From: an uncultured Loktanella sp.
GTDB lineage: Bacteria; Pseudomonadota; Alphaproteobacteria; Rhodobacterales; Rhodobacteraceae
Length of the DNA: 64,000 bases
Assembly: GCA_937132065.1 (NCBI GenBank)
Contig: CAKZNT010000037.1
Span: forward strand, 1 to 64,000
Reading direction: 5' to 3'
Shown here: positions 28,480 through 37,768 of the stretch, piece by piece
Layout: every line of letters begins with the position of its first letter
Numbering within the stretch: the stretch's first letter is position 1
Notes under the pieces: generated by a model
The model's database searches: none
What the model saw: only the letters and a program-made list of their open reading frames with translations
Told to the model about the DNA's origin: nothing
Program-made: the position numbers and the translations under genes

Positions 28480-29370
28480 ATGATCCAGATTGCTCCCCAC
28501 GCCCCTGTCCTGATTGCTGGCCCGACCGCCTCGGGGAAGTCCGCACTTGCGCTGCACATTGCACGCACGCAAGGGGGTGTCATTGTGAACGCGGATGCGC
28601 TTCAGGTGTTTGACGGCTGGCGTATCCTGACGGCACGCCCCGACGACACCGATCTGGACGCTGCGCCCCACGCGCTTTACGGGCATGTGGCCTTTGATCA
28701 GCCCTATTCAACAGGGCATTGGCTACGGGACGTGACGCCATTTCTGACAGGACACCAGCGACCGATCATCGTAGGGGGGACCGGGCTCAACTTTCACGCG
28801 CTCACACAGGGACTGGCCGAGATACCCGCGACCAAACCCACTTTAAGAGAGCATGGCAATACACTGTCTTTAAACGATTTACTCCTAGAGCTAGACGACG
28901 AAACGCAGGCAAGGATCGACATCCAGAACCGGATGCGGGTGCAACGGGCTTGGGAGGTTCTCAAGCAAACCGGGCGCACGATTGTCGCGTGGCAGGACGA
29001 CACACCGCCGCCCTTGCTACCAGCTGAAAATGCCGTGCGGATCACGCTTGATGTGCCCGTGGACTGGCTCAACGCGCGGATCGAAAAGCGGTTTGATCTG
29101 ATGATTGAACAAGGGGCGATCAACGAGGCGCAAGCCATGCTGCCCACTTGGGACGCAACGCATCAATCCGCCAAGGCAATCGGCGCGCCCGAACTGATCA
29201 GCCATCTCAAGGGCGAAACCAGCCTCGCAGATGCACGCAAAGCGGCGATCATTGCATCGCGCCAATATGCCAAACGGCAGCGCACATGGTTCCGCTCCAA
29301 GCACAAAACATGGGAGCACCTCGACATTTCGTCCACAAGGTTGTCCACAGCTTTGACCTTTTTGCCATAA
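28480..29370 (+). CDS. miaA: tRNA dimethylallyltransferase
   Basis: Adds a dimethylallyl group to A37 of tRNAs reading UNN codons, using DMAPP from the MEP pathway. The 296 aa include the P-loop GPTASGKSALALHIA, NADALQVFDGWRILTARP, GGTGLNFHAL, and the C-terminal RQYAKRQRTWFR. It is divergent from pyrH, and a TAGAAT box lies about 35 bp upstream of the start. Confidence 0.95.
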   Translation: MIQIAPHAPVLIAGPTASGKSALALHIARTQGGVIVNADALQVFDGWRILTARPDDTDLDAAPHALYGHVAFDQPYSTGHWLRDVTPFLTGHQRPIIVGGTGLNFHALTQGLAEIPATKPTLREHGNTLSLNDLLLELDDETQARIDIQNRMRVQRAWEVLKQTGRTIVAWQDDTPPPLLPAENAVRITLDVPVDWLNARIEKRFDLMIEQGAINEAQAMLPTWDATHQSAKAIGAPELISHLKGETSLADARKAAIIASRQYAKRQRTWFRSKHKTWEHLDISSTRLSTALTFLP

Positions 29371-29435
29371 ATTTACCGTTGTTTTGGTTTAAGGATGCGT
29401 GCAACCTAAAGGTCAGACGAGAAAAAGGGACGACT

Positions 29436-30278
29436 ATGCAATTTGCTTCCGAGATGCAGAAAACCGCACTTGCATTGACCCCTATCGCGCAAAACCCCAC
29501 CGCTGGCCGCTGGCGCACAGAAGCCATGCGCAGCCATGCAACCCCGCGGCTGATCTACATCACCAAGGGGCAAGGCCGGATCACGATTGCAGGGCTGACA
29601 AGCGGTTACGGGCCGAACAACCTGATCTTTATCCCCGCACATACGATGTATGGATTTGACGTCGGCCCGACAGTCTACGGGCATATGATCACTGTGCCGT
29701 CCGCAATGGCGAGCGAATGGCCTGATGATGCGACCCAACTGCGCCTGATCGACGTTGGCGTTCAAAAAGAGATGATCGCGCTGACAGAGGCGCTCGAACG
29801 CGAGCTTAAATCCGCAGGACAAGGGCATTCGCGCGCCGCGCATTACCATCTGGGGTTGCTGGCGGTGTTTTTCGAGCGACAGCTTGTGACCGCGCCAAGC
29901 GACACTTTTAAAAAGCGCTCGCAAACAACTGCCGCCCGTTTGGTTGCGGCATTTACCGACCTGATCGAACGTGACTATCGGTCTGATCGCGGCGTGGCGG
30001 AATATGCGACAGCGCTGGGCGTGACGCCCACACATTTGACGCGTTGCTGCAATCAGACTTGTGGCAAATCTGCCCTCGCTCTGCTGCGGGACCGTGTGCA
30101 TTACGAAGCCTGCATGTTGCTGCGCGAAACCCCGACACCCGTCAAGGAAATCGCCTCGCAACTCGGATTTCACTCAGCTGCCTATTTCTCGCGCAGCTTT
30201 GCCGCCCAAACAGGGGCAACACCCAGCCAGTTTCGCAAATCGGGCGCATCAATGCTGCACTTGCAGCGCATGAATTAG
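29436..30278 (+). CDS. AraC-family transcriptional regulator
   Basis: A 280-aa regulator with an N-terminal cupin-like sensing domain (about residues 25-95, LIYITKGQGRITIAGL) and two C-terminal helix-turn-helix motifs (about residues 180-275). The second ends in the family signature GFHSAAYFSRSFAAQTGATP. I start at ATG 29436, where GGGA lies at a good spacing; the longer frame runs over the end of miaA. It sits immediately upstream of, and in the same direction as, a peptide/opine ABC operon whose promoter region is rich in palindromes, so it may control that operon. Confidence 0.9.
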   Translation: MQFASEMQKTALALTPIAQNPTAGRWRTEAMRSHATPRLIYITKGQGRITIAGLTSGYGPNNLIFIPAHTMYGFDVGPTVYGHMITVPSAMASEWPDDATQLRLIDVGVQKEMIALTEALERELKSAGQGHSRAAHYHLGLLAVFFERQLVTAPSDTFKKRSQTTAARLVAAFTDLIERDYRSDRGVAEYATALGVTPTHLTRCCNQTCGKSALALLRDRVHYEACMLLRETPTPVKEIASQLGFHSAAYFSRSFAAQTGATPSQFRKSGASMLHLQRMN

Positions 30279-30312
30279 TGCAATTGCAGTATTGCGAAGC
30301 CGCTGAACTATT

Positions 30313-30333
30313 GTCGAAAATGTCGGTTTCGAC
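30313..30333. promoter_or_regulatory. GTCGAAA-N7-TTTCGAC palindrome upstream of the ABC operon
   Basis: A perfect 7-7-7 inverted repeat in the 224-bp gap between the AraC gene and the binding-protein gene. A smaller dyad ATTTG-TCG-CAAAT follows at 30339-30351. Together with the pair at 30383-30407, this gap carries four dyads. Confidence 0.45.
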
Positions 30334-30382
30334 CCATTGATTTGTCGCAAATGTGATCCAAATCTCGATTACGTCCATTGAC

Positions 30383-30407
30383 GTTTTGATCAAAACATTG
30401 CGCAATG
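30383..30407. promoter_or_regulatory. Two abutting perfect palindromes at the ABC operon promoter
   Basis: GTTTTGATCAAAAC (30383-30396, 14 bp) and CATTGCGCAATG (30396-30407, 12 bp) share one base. A TTGACG box (30378-30383) lies directly at the left edge, so both would occupy the space between -35 and -10 of a promoter for the binding-protein gene. This is what a strong operator looks like. The regulator is unknown; the neighbouring AraC protein is a candidate, though AraC proteins usually prefer direct repeats. Confidence 0.5.
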
Positions 30408-30502
30408 GTCCAACTGACCATCCGCTCGATCGCGCAAATGACCTTACTTCATTTGCCCAGCTTATCGAGCGAGACTAAAAAACGTGTCACAGGGAGAGAC
30501 GA

Positions 30503-32164
30503 ATGACGAAAACTACACAAACCAAGGTGCACCCAGCAGCACTGATGTATGCAAACGAAGAAAAGGCAGGCAAGCTCAGCCGCCGTGAATTTCTGACGCG
30601 CACAACTTCGCTGGGCCTGACGGCGACGGCTGCTTACGGTCTTCTTGGCTTGGCCGCCCCCGTTGAGGCCGCAGCGCATGCGCAGCAAGGCGGCGAGATC
30701 CGCATCGCAATGACGGTTTACGCCCCGAAAGATCCACGCACTTATGACTGGACAGAGTTTGCCTATGTCTCTTCTGGCTGGCTGGAATATCTTGTAGAAT
30801 ACAACAACGACGGCTCGTTTGTGCCAATGCTCCTCGAGAGCTGGTCGATCAACGACGATTCCACCGAATACACGCTCAACGTGCGCAAAGGCGTTAAGTG
30901 GAACAACGGTGACGACTTCACAGCCGAAGATGTGGCACGCAACATTGCGGGCTGGTGTGACAAAGGTGTTGAGGGCAACTCAATGGCTGGTCGTTTCGCC
31001 GTTCTTATTGATGCCGAAACAAATATGGCTGGCGAAGGCACAATCGAAGTTGTGGATAGCCACACCGTCAAGCTGAACCTGCCTGCGCCAGACATCTCGT
31101 TGATTGCGGGCATGTCCGATTATCCGGCTGCGATCACGCATGCTGACAACAACACCGAAGACATGCTGTCCACAATGATCGGCACAGGGCCGTATCTTGT
31201 CGAAACAAACGAAGCAGGCGTTAAGGCTGTTCTCGTGCGTAACGAAGGCCATGACTGGTGGGGCTACGCGGCTGGTAAAGGCGCGTATATGGACAAGATC
31301 ACCTATATCGATCTTGGCACAGACCCGTCCGCGCTTGCAGCGGCTGCTGCCTCTGACGAGGTTGACATGCTCTATGAAACAACAGGCGACTTCGTTGATA
31401 TCATCGACGGCATCGGCTGGGAGCGTTCAGAAGTCGCATCAGGTGCGACAGTCTCCGTGCGCACAAACCAGATCGCTGAAGTTGACGGCAAAATGCCTTA
31501 TGCTGACAAGCGGGTGCGTCAGGCGATTGCGATGTCTGTTGATAACGCAGTCTGCCTTGAACTCGGCGTTGCAGGGCTCGGCTCGGCTGCACGTAACCAG
31601 CACGTAGGTCCAATGCACCCAGAGTGGGCTGACGTGCCTTCGCTCGGCTACGATCCGGCCCGCGCGATGGAACTGATGACCGAAGCGGGCATGCAGGACT
31701 ATGAGTTTGACCTGATCTCCGTGGATGACGACTGGCTCAAGAACACCAACGACGTTGTTGCAGCACAGATGCGTGACGCGGGCTTCAACGTGAAGCGCAC
31801 CGTGATCCCGGGCTCGACGTTCTGGAATGACTGGACAAAGTATCCGTTCTCCTCGACCAACTGGAACCACCGCCCACTTGGCACGCAAGTGCTTGCGCTG
31901 GCTTATAAATCCGGTGAAGCATGGAACGAGGCGGCGTTTGCCAACGCCGAGTTCGACGAGTTGCTGATCGAAGCCAACAGCCTCGCAGACGCCGACGCGC
32001 GCCGCGAAGTGATGGCGAAGTTGCAAGGGATCATGACGGAAGAGGGTGTGACAGTGCAACCATACTGGCGCTCGATTTTCCGCCACGCCAAGCCGGGTCT
32101 GGTTGGCTGGGATATGCATATCGCATACCTGCCGCAAATCTATAAGATCGGCTACGCAGCCTAA
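30503..32164 (+). CDS. ABC transporter substrate-binding protein (peptide/opine family 5)
   Basis: A 553-aa periplasmic solute-binding protein of the DppA/OppA-type SBP family 5. Residues about 25-55 carry a Tat signal with the twin-arginine motif SRREFL and a hydrophobic stretch ending near PVEAAAHA, so it is exported folded. Typical family segments are [20 protein letters not shown] and [14 protein letters not shown]. Ligands of this family range from peptides and opines to sugars and nickel; the ligand here cannot be told. GGGAGA precedes the ATG. An intrinsic terminator follows, before the permease genes. Confidence 0.92.
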   Translation: MTKTTQTKVHPAALMYANEEKAGKLSRREFLTRTTSLGLTATAAYGLLGLAAPVEAAAHAQQGGEIRIAMTVYAPKDPRTYDWTEFAYVSSGWLEYLVEYNNDGSFVPMLLESWSINDDSTEYTLNVRKGVKWNNGDDFTAEDVARNIAGWCDKGVEGNSMAGRFAVLIDAETNMAGEGTIEVVDSHTVKLNLPAPDISLIAGMSDYPAAITHADNNTEDMLSTMIGTGPYLVETNEAGVKAVLVRNEGHDWWGYAAGKGAYMDKITYIDLGTDPSALAAAAASDEVDMLYETTGDFVDIIDGIGWERSEVASGATVSVRTNQIAEVDGKMPYADKRVRQAIAMSVDNAVCLELGVAGLGSAARNQHVGPMHPEWADVPSLGYDPARAMELMTEAGMQDYEFDLISVDDDWLKNTNDVVAAQMRDAGFNVKRTVIPGSTFWNDWTKYPFSSTNWNHRPLGTQVLALAYKSGEAWNEAAFANAEFDELLIEANSLADADARREVMAKLQGIMTEEGVTVQPYWRSIFRHAKPGLVGWDMHIAYLPQIYKIGYAA

Positions 32165-32172
32165 AAACCAAC

Positions 32173-32205
32173 AAGACCGCCCTCCTTACTTGGGGCGGTC
32201 TTTTT
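32173..32205 (+). terminator. Intra-operon terminator after the binding-protein gene
   Basis: AAGACCGCC and GGCGGTCTT form a 9-bp stem with a 12-nt loop, followed by a T run, 9 bp after the binding-protein stop and 60 bp before the first permease. Such attenuating terminators set a high ratio of binding protein to membrane components. Confidence 0.88.
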
Positions 32206-32264
32206 CGTTCTAACAAGAAGAGCGTGCAAAAATGCGCGCCAATACCAGACACACAGGGGTGTAA

Positions 32265-33311
32265 ATGGGACTGTTTATTCTGCGCCGCCTTGGGGTCATG
32301 ATCCTCACGGCAATCTGCCTGACGTTTGTTGTCTTCTGGCTGACAAACCTCGCGCCAAACCTCGAAAAACTCGCCAAAACGCAAGGCAACGCGCGTATGT
32401 CCGACGAAGCTGTGATCAGCTACTTGGAAAACCGCGGCTATGCGCAACCTTTGCCGATCAAATACGGGCAATGGATGGGGCTCTTGCCGGGCTATGTCAT
32501 CGAGGGAACGGACGGCGAACTCAGAGGGCGCTGCGCAGAACGCGGACAAGACCCGACCGATGCGCCGAAATTCTGCGGCGTTCTGCAAGGCGAATGGGGG
32601 TTCTCCACACGCTTTAAAGAAGACGTCAGCAAAATCATCTCAGTGCGGCTCGGCCATACCGCAAAGCTGATGGGGCTTGTCATGCTGGTCATGGTTCCGG
32701 GCGCGTTGATTATCGGCGTCCTTGCGGGCATGCGCGAAGGATCAAGGACCGACCGGACCTTGTCGACATTCTCGATCATTTCGACGGCGACGCCAGAATA
32801 TGTGTCGGGTGTTGTCCTGATTGCACTCTTCGGAACGGCGACCTTCGGGATGAAAATCTTTAAGGGGAACGCCAACTCGGCGATGGACGATGCAACCTTC
32901 GAGAACTTCACCCTGCCCGTCCTGACAATCGCGCTTTACGGCATGGGCTATATTGCGCGGATGACACGGGCCTCGATGACCGAAGTCATGACGGCGCAGT
33001 ATATCCGCACCGCGCGGCTCAAGGGGGTCGCGTTTCGCACAATCGTGATGAAACACGCGTTGCGCAACGCCCTGATTGCACCCTTCACGGTGATCATGTT
33101 GCAATTCCCGTGGCTCTTGAACGGCGTTGTGATCGTCGAAAGCCTGTTTAGCTATAAAGGCTTCGGGTGGACCCTCGTCGAGGCGGCCTCAACGAACGAC
33201 ATCGAACTTCTGCTTGGGGTTTCTGTGGTGTCGGTCTTTGTGGTGCTGGTCACGCAACTGATCTCCGACATCGGTTACGTCTTCCTCAATCCTCGTATTC
33301 GTATCGCTTAA
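32265..33311 (+). CDS. ABC transporter permease (DppB-like)
   Basis: A 348-aa inner-membrane permease of the binding-protein-dependent family. The first helix RLGVMILTAICLTFVVFWLT opens the protein. An extended periplasmic segment (about residues 30-125) contains two cysteines (GRCAERG and KFCGVL). The transport domain follows with the EAA-type loop YIRTARLKGVAFRTIVMKHA that contacts the ATPase. The ATG is preceded by AGGGG. It pairs with the next permease. Confidence 0.92.
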   Translation: MGLFILRRLGVMILTAICLTFVVFWLTNLAPNLEKLAKTQGNARMSDEAVISYLENRGYAQPLPIKYGQWMGLLPGYVIEGTDGELRGRCAERGQDPTDAPKFCGVLQGEWGFSTRFKEDVSKIISVRLGHTAKLMGLVMLVMVPGALIIGVLAGMREGSRTDRTLSTFSIISTATPEYVSGVVLIALFGTATFGMKIFKGNANSAMDDATFENFTLPVLTIALYGMGYIARMTRASMTEVMTAQYIRTARLKGVAFRTIVMKHALRNALIAPFTVIMLQFPWLLNGVVIVESLFSYKGFGWTLVEAASTNDIELLLGVSVVSVFVVLVTQLISDIGYVFLNPRIRIA

Positions 33312-33324
33312 AGGACTATTGCTC

Positions 33325-34776
33325 ATGGAATCCCTCAGCTGGACCGGCGCAATAGGCGCCTTTATGAACCCAATCTTTGTCATCACGCTTGCCTGCTTCG
33401 GGCTGGCAGTGGTGATGCAACTGGTCATGTCGTTCTTTGCAGAACCGATGACCCTTCAATCAAACGCGGACGGCACATTGATGCAGCGCGGCGGGATGTT
33501 CGGCGGCATCGAACGGATCACCAAAGTCGCCTTCATGGTGCTGATCGCCCTGATCCTGCTCTATGTGATCGCTGGGGTCTTGCTGCCCTACGGCAAGGCG
33601 GGGATCGTCGGGCTGATGGCCAAACGGCTCCTGCCCGTCTGGATCGCCCTTGTGCTGACCTACACGCTCTCGATCATGTTCAAGCGCAAGCTCGGGCTTT
33701 ACGGCAAACTTTTCGATAGCACCGTGGGGATGATCGGGTTCGGGCTTGTGATGTTCTGGGTCTTTACCGCGATTTTCGCAGGCGGGTTCGACATGCTCGT
33801 CACCCACGACCCGCTTGACCAGATCTCGGGCCTGAAAAACAAAGTGCCCGGTGTCGCAATTCCTGACGGGAACGAGGTCACTTGGCCGCACTACCTGCTG
33901 GGCGGTGATAACCTTGCGCGCGACATCTTTAGCCGCATGATCAAAGGGTCGGTCATCGTGATCGCCATCGCACCACTGGCAACGCTCTTTGCCTTCATGG
34001 TCGGGATCACGCTCGGACTGCCTGCGGGTTACTTTGGCGGTAGGCTCGACACAGTGCTGTCGTTCCTTGCCAACCTGATCCTCGCCTTCCCTGTCATCTT
34101 GCTGTTCTACCTGCTTGTGACACCAGAGATCGTCGCGACTGGCATTCCGTCCTTCATGGCGGCCTTCCTCTTTGTCTTCCCGATCGTGTTCTTTGCCGTG
34201 CTCTTGAACTCGCGCTATTACACACAACCCTCCAAGCGGAACCCGATGTTGATCGTCGTGCTTGGCATCTTGGGCTGGCTCTATCTGTCGCTGATCTCGC
34301 AAAGCGGCACAGTGCTCAACTTCATGCCAGACGCGCTTGACGGGTTTGACATCAATCCGGGCATCCTTGTGGTCTTTGTCTCCGTTGTCTTCGTGAACGC
34401 GCCGACAGTGTTTCGTATCGTGCGCGGCCTCGCGCTTGATCTGCGCACACGCGACTACGTTGCAGCGGCGCAAACCCGCGGCGAAGGGTCATGGTATATC
34501 ATGCTCTGGGAAATCCTGCCCAATGCGCGTGGGCCGCTGATCGTCGATTTCTGCCTGCGGATTGGCTACACAACCATCCTGCTCGGCACACTCGGCTTCT
34601 TTGGCCTCGGCCTGCCACCAGAAAGCCCCGACTGGGGGTCCACCATCAACGAAGGGCGCAAGCTGCTGTTGATCGTGGCGCACCCTGCCCTCCCACCTGC
34701 GGCGGCGCTTTTGTCGCTCGTGCTGGGCCTGAACCTGCTGGCCGATGGCCTGCGCGAAGAAAGCTTGAAGGATTGA
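33325..34776 (+). CDS. Oversized ABC transporter permease (DppC-like with extra membrane segments)
   Basis: A 483-aa permease, against about 280-320 aa for usual DppC-type proteins. The normal core is present: LLGGDNLARDIFSRMIKG before the first core loop, and the EAA loop RTRDYVAAAQTRGEGSWYIM. Residues about 1-150 add roughly three extra hydrophobic helices before the usual first helix. A further helix (NPMLIVVLGILGWLYLSLIS) is inserted in the middle. ATG 33325 has AAGGA 9 nt upstream; the TTG at 33319 is too close to it. Confidence 0.9.
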   Translation: MESLSWTGAIGAFMNPIFVITLACFGLAVVMQLVMSFFAEPMTLQSNADGTLMQRGGMFGGIERITKVAFMVLIALILLYVIAGVLLPYGKAGIVGLMAKRLLPVWIALVLTYTLSIMFKRKLGLYGKLFDSTVGMIGFGLVMFWVFTAIFAGGFDMLVTHDPLDQISGLKNKVPGVAIPDGNEVTWPHYLLGGDNLARDIFSRMIKGSVIVIAIAPLATLFAFMVGITLGLPAGYFGGRLDTVLSFLANLILAFPVILLFYLLVTPEIVATGIPSFMAAFLFVFPIVFFAVLLNSRYYTQPSKRNPMLIVVLGILGWLYLSLISQSGTVLNFMPDALDGFDINPGILVVFVSVVFVNAPTVFRIVRGLALDLRTRDYVAAAQTRGEGSWYIMLWEILPNARGPLIVDFCLRIGYTTILLGTLGFFGLGLPPESPDWGSTINEGRKLLLIVAHPALPPAAALLSLVLGLNLLADGLREESLKD

Positions 34777-34886
34777 TGATGATGAAAACAGTTAATCAAA
34801 CATCCTTCCCGCGCGGTGCACGCTTGGTGCACGCACGGTGCACGCAAATCACAGGCACATTTCAACTGTGCGGAGGTAAATCCTAA
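34776..34886 (+). CDS. Possible 36-aa coupling ORF between permease and ATPase genes
   Basis: This frame starts in a TGATG overlap with the permease stop and ends in a TAATG overlap with the ATPase start, so it exactly fills the gap. It begins MMMKTVNQTSF. It contains three copies of GGTGCACGC (34815-34823, 34826-34834, 34837-34845) at an exact 11-bp spacing, which encode the basic LVHARCTQ region. There is no recognisable domain. It may be a leader that couples translation, or the DNA repeats may matter rather than the peptide. Confidence 0.4.
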   Translation: MMMKTVNQTSFPRGARLVHARCTQITGTFQLCGGKS

Positions 34887-36970
34887 TGGATAATCAGGAC
34901 TACGACGGACCGATCCTCGAGATCGATAAACTCTCCATTTCGTTCTTCACACGCCTGCGCGAAATCCCTGCTGTGATGGACTTTTCCGCCTCCATTATGC
35001 CCGGCGAAGCCCTTGGCGTTGTTGGGGAATCCGGCTGTGGCAAATCCACGGTGGCGCTGGGCGTTATGCAGGATCTGGGCGTGAACGGGCGCATCGTCGG
35101 TGGCTCGATCAAGTTCAAGGGCGAAGAGATGAACACCATGTCGCCCGAGCGGCTGCGCGACATCCGTGGATCGCAAATTGCCATGATTTATCAAGAGCCT
35201 ATGGCCTCTTTGAACCCCGCGATGCGCATCGGTGATCAGCTCATGGAAGTGCCGATGATCCACGAAAACGTCTCAAAAGATGTAGCCTACAAACGCGCGC
35301 TCGAAGTGGTCACCGACGTCAAGCTTCCCGATCCCAAACGGATGCTCAAATCCTATCCCCACCAGCTTTCTGGCGGGCAACAACAGCGCATCGTGATTGC
35401 GATGGCCTTGATGTCAAAGCCGTCTTTGCTGATCTTGGACGAACCAACCACCGCGCTCGACGTGACCGTCGAGGCCGCCGTGGTCGAGCTGGTCAAGGAT
35501 TTGGGCAAGAAATACGGAACGTCAATGCTCTTCATCAGCCACAACCTCGGGCTCGTTCTTGAAACCTGCGACCGCATCTGCGTGATGTATTCTGGCGAAG
35601 CGGTCGAGCGGGGGTCCATCGAGGATGTGTTCGACGAGATGCAACACCCTTATACGCAAGCACTTTTCCGGTCTATCCCGCTGCCGGGTGCGGACAAAAA
35701 TGCACGGCCTCTGGTGGCCATTCCGGGCAATTTCCCGCTGCCACACGAGCGGCCTGACGGGTGTAACTTCGGGCCACGCTGCGATTATTTCCAAGCAGGC
35801 CGCTGCGATAGCGAAGCCATCAACATGGTGCAGGTCAAAGGCAATGATCGCCACCAGACCCGCTGCTTGCGCCACGACGAAATCGACTGGAACGCACCGC
35901 TAGAGGTCGGAGAACAAAAGGAAAAAGCGCCCGTTGGCGAGGTTGTCCTCAAGATGGATAACCTCAAGAAATACTATGAGGTCGCGGCAAACGCTCTCTT
36001 TGGTGGCGGCGACAAAAAGGTGGTGAAAGCCAACGAAACGCTGTCTTTCGAGGCGCGCGAATCCGAGACACTTGCCATCGTCGGGGAATCGGGCTGTGGC
36101 AAATCCACATTTGCCAAGGTTCTCATGGGCTTGGAGACCGCAACCGAGGGGCAAATCCTGCTCGACGGCACTGACATCGGCTCGACCGCAATCGAGGATC
36201 GCGACACGAAAACCGTGGCCGACATCCAGATGGTGTTCCAGAACCCGTTTGATACGCTCAACCCGTCCATGACCGTGGGGCGCCAGATTATGCGGGCACT
36301 GGAAATCTTCAAAATCGGGAATAACGATAGCGAACGCCGTGCGCGGATGCTTGATTTGCTCGACCTCGTGAAGCTGCCCCGCGATTTTGCGGACCGCATG
36401 CCCCGCCAGCTTTCGGGTGGGCAAAAACAACGGGTTGGCATCGCGCGCGCCTTTGCCGGTGACGCGCGGATCGTGGTCGCAGACGAGCCTGTCTCTGCAC
36501 TTGATGTTTCTGTGCAGGCGGCGGTGACCGATCTGTTAATGGAAATTCAACGCGAACATAAGACAACACTCCTGTTCATCAGCCACGACCTTTCGATTGT
36601 GCGCTACCTGAGTGACCGCGTTATGGTGATGTATCTAGGGCATGTCGTTGAAATCGGCACAACCGATCAGGTGTTCGCGCCGCCATACCACCCTTACACA
36701 GAGGCGCTTTTGTCTGCTGTGCCAATTGCCGACACGAGCATCACCAAAAAGCATATCGTGCTCGAGGGTGACATTCCTTCCGCAATGAGCCCGCCCTCTG
36801 GCTGCCCGTTCCAGACACGGTGTAACTGGAAATCGCAGGTTCTAGGTGGCTTGTGTGAAAAAGAGGTTCCACCACTGCGCACAATGGCGGCTGGCCATCA
36901 GGTCAAATGCCACCTGAGCGAGGCTGACTTTGCCACGATGGAACCCGTCATCCAGATGGCGGCAGAATAA
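34886..36970 (+). CDS. ABC transporter double ATPase (DppD-DppF fusion)
   Basis: A 694-aa protein with two complete nucleotide-binding domains. The first (about residues 1-335) has GESGCGKSTVALG, LSGGQQQRIVIAMAL and LLILDEPTTALD; the second (about 350-690) has GESGCGKSTFAKV, LSGGQKQRVGIARAF and IVVADEPVSALD. Each ends in an oligopeptide-type C-terminal extension with four cysteines (CNFGPRCDYFQAGRC plus TRCLRH; GCPFQTRCNW, LCEKE and VKCHL). It energises the two permeases above and completes the importer. Confidence 0.94.
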   Translation: MDNQDYDGPILEIDKLSISFFTRLREIPAVMDFSASIMPGEALGVVGESGCGKSTVALGVMQDLGVNGRIVGGSIKFKGEEMNTMSPERLRDIRGSQIAMIYQEPMASLNPAMRIGDQLMEVPMIHENVSKDVAYKRALEVVTDVKLPDPKRMLKSYPHQLSGGQQQRIVIAMALMSKPSLLILDEPTTALDVTVEAAVVELVKDLGKKYGTSMLFISHNLGLVLETCDRICVMYSGEAVERGSIEDVFDEMQHPYTQALFRSIPLPGADKNARPLVAIPGNFPLPHERPDGCNFGPRCDYFQAGRCDSEAINMVQVKGNDRHQTRCLRHDEIDWNAPLEVGEQKEKAPVGEVVLKMDNLKKYYEVAANALFGGGDKKVVKANETLSFEARESETLAIVGESGCGKSTFAKVLMGLETATEGQILLDGTDIGSTAIEDRDTKTVADIQMVFQNPFDTLNPSMTVGRQIMRALEIFKIGNNDSERRARMLDLLDLVKLPRDFADRMPRQLSGGQKQRVGIARAFAGDARIVVADEPVSALDVSVQAAVTDLLMEIQREHKTTLLFISHDLSIVRYLSDRVMVMYLGHVVEIGTTDQVFAPPYHPYTEALLSAVPIADTSITKKHIVLEGDIPSAMSPPSGCPFQTRCNWKSQVLGGLCEKEVPPLRTMAAGHQVKCHLSEADFATMEPVIQMAAE

Positions 36971-36974
36971 ACAA

Positions 36975-37005
36975 AAAACGGCGCGTGAGTGTCACGCGCC
37001 GTTTT
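36975..37005. terminator. Bidirectional terminator between ABC operon and transglycosylase gene
   Basis: AAAACGGCGCGTGA and TCACGCGCCGTTTT form a perfect 14-bp stem with a GTG loop. A and T runs on both sides fit termination of both convergent transcripts. Confidence 0.93.
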
Positions 37006-37026
37006 ACATTAAATATCAATAACTTA

Positions 37027-37614
37027 TCAGTTACCCCAGATCACCCGCACGTAATTGCGGGTTTCCTTGTAGGGTGGCACGCCGTTGTATTTCTGAACAG
37101 CCCCCGGACCGGCGTTATAGGCAGCCAAAGCCAAACGCCAGCTCCCGAAAGTCTCGAATTGGCGCCGCAAGTAGCGCGCTCCGCCTTCAAGATTTTGCGC
37201 AGGATCACGCGGGTTCACACCCAAGGCACGCGCGGTTTGCGGCATCAATTGCGCCAATCCCATCGCGCCCTTATGCGAGCGTGCATTCGGGTTCCAGCCG
37301 CTTTCTTGCTGCACAAGGCGCAAGAATAGATCTTCGGGGATGTTATGTCGGCGCGCCGCAGCACGGGCCACATTCAAAAGCGGCCCCGTGTAGCGCCCGC
37401 GATATGTCGGCGTATTCGTCGCCACCGATGGCACAACCGCGCGCGGCGGCTGAAGGCGGATCGAATTGCTATATTGATTGGAAGACCTGCTATCCAAAAC
37501 GCTTAACTGGTTTTGAAACAACGCCGCTCGCGAGCGCGTTGAAATCGTATCCGCAAACCCTGCTGCGGGTAACGTAAGGGCCGAAACAACAGCCAAATAA
37601 CCAACCAATTTCAT
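37027..37614 (-). CDS. Soluble lytic transglycosylase (SLT domain)
   Basis: A 195-aa exported peptidoglycan-cleaving enzyme. Signal peptide [20 protein letters not shown] is followed by a linker of about 60 residues, then a compact lysozyme-like SLT domain (about residues 75-190). The catalytic Glu is in [12 protein letters not shown], followed by [10 protein letters not shown] and the [12 protein letters not shown] and AYNAGPGAV motifs. Cleavage leaves anhydro-muropeptides. It stands alone, divergent from ssb. Confidence 0.92.
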   Translation of the reverse strand: MKLVGYLAVVSALTLPAAGFADTISTRSRAALFQNQLSVLDSRSSNQYSNSIRLQPPRAVVPSVATNTPTYRGRYTGPLLNVARAAARRHNIPEDLFLRLVQQESGWNPNARSHKGAMGLAQLMPQTARALGVNPRDPAQNLEGGARYLRRQFETFGSWRLALAAYNAGPGAVQKYNGVPPYKETRNYVRVIWGN

Positions 37615-37768
37615 CCAAACACATCCCCAGATGTTATCACTGCGGGCACAATAGCCGATTTTTCAAAAACTGCCAGCCCTCCCCCGATATCAAGGAACGG
37701 TTAACCTTGTCGCGTCAAACGTGGTCTGTCACAACAGTTTCGACAACAGAATCGTGAGGGGAATTACC

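Noticed and set aside
33460-34473. 337-codon minus-strand open frame inside the large permease gene
   Set aside because: His/Asp/Arg-rich shadow typical of the opposite strand of membrane-protein genes.
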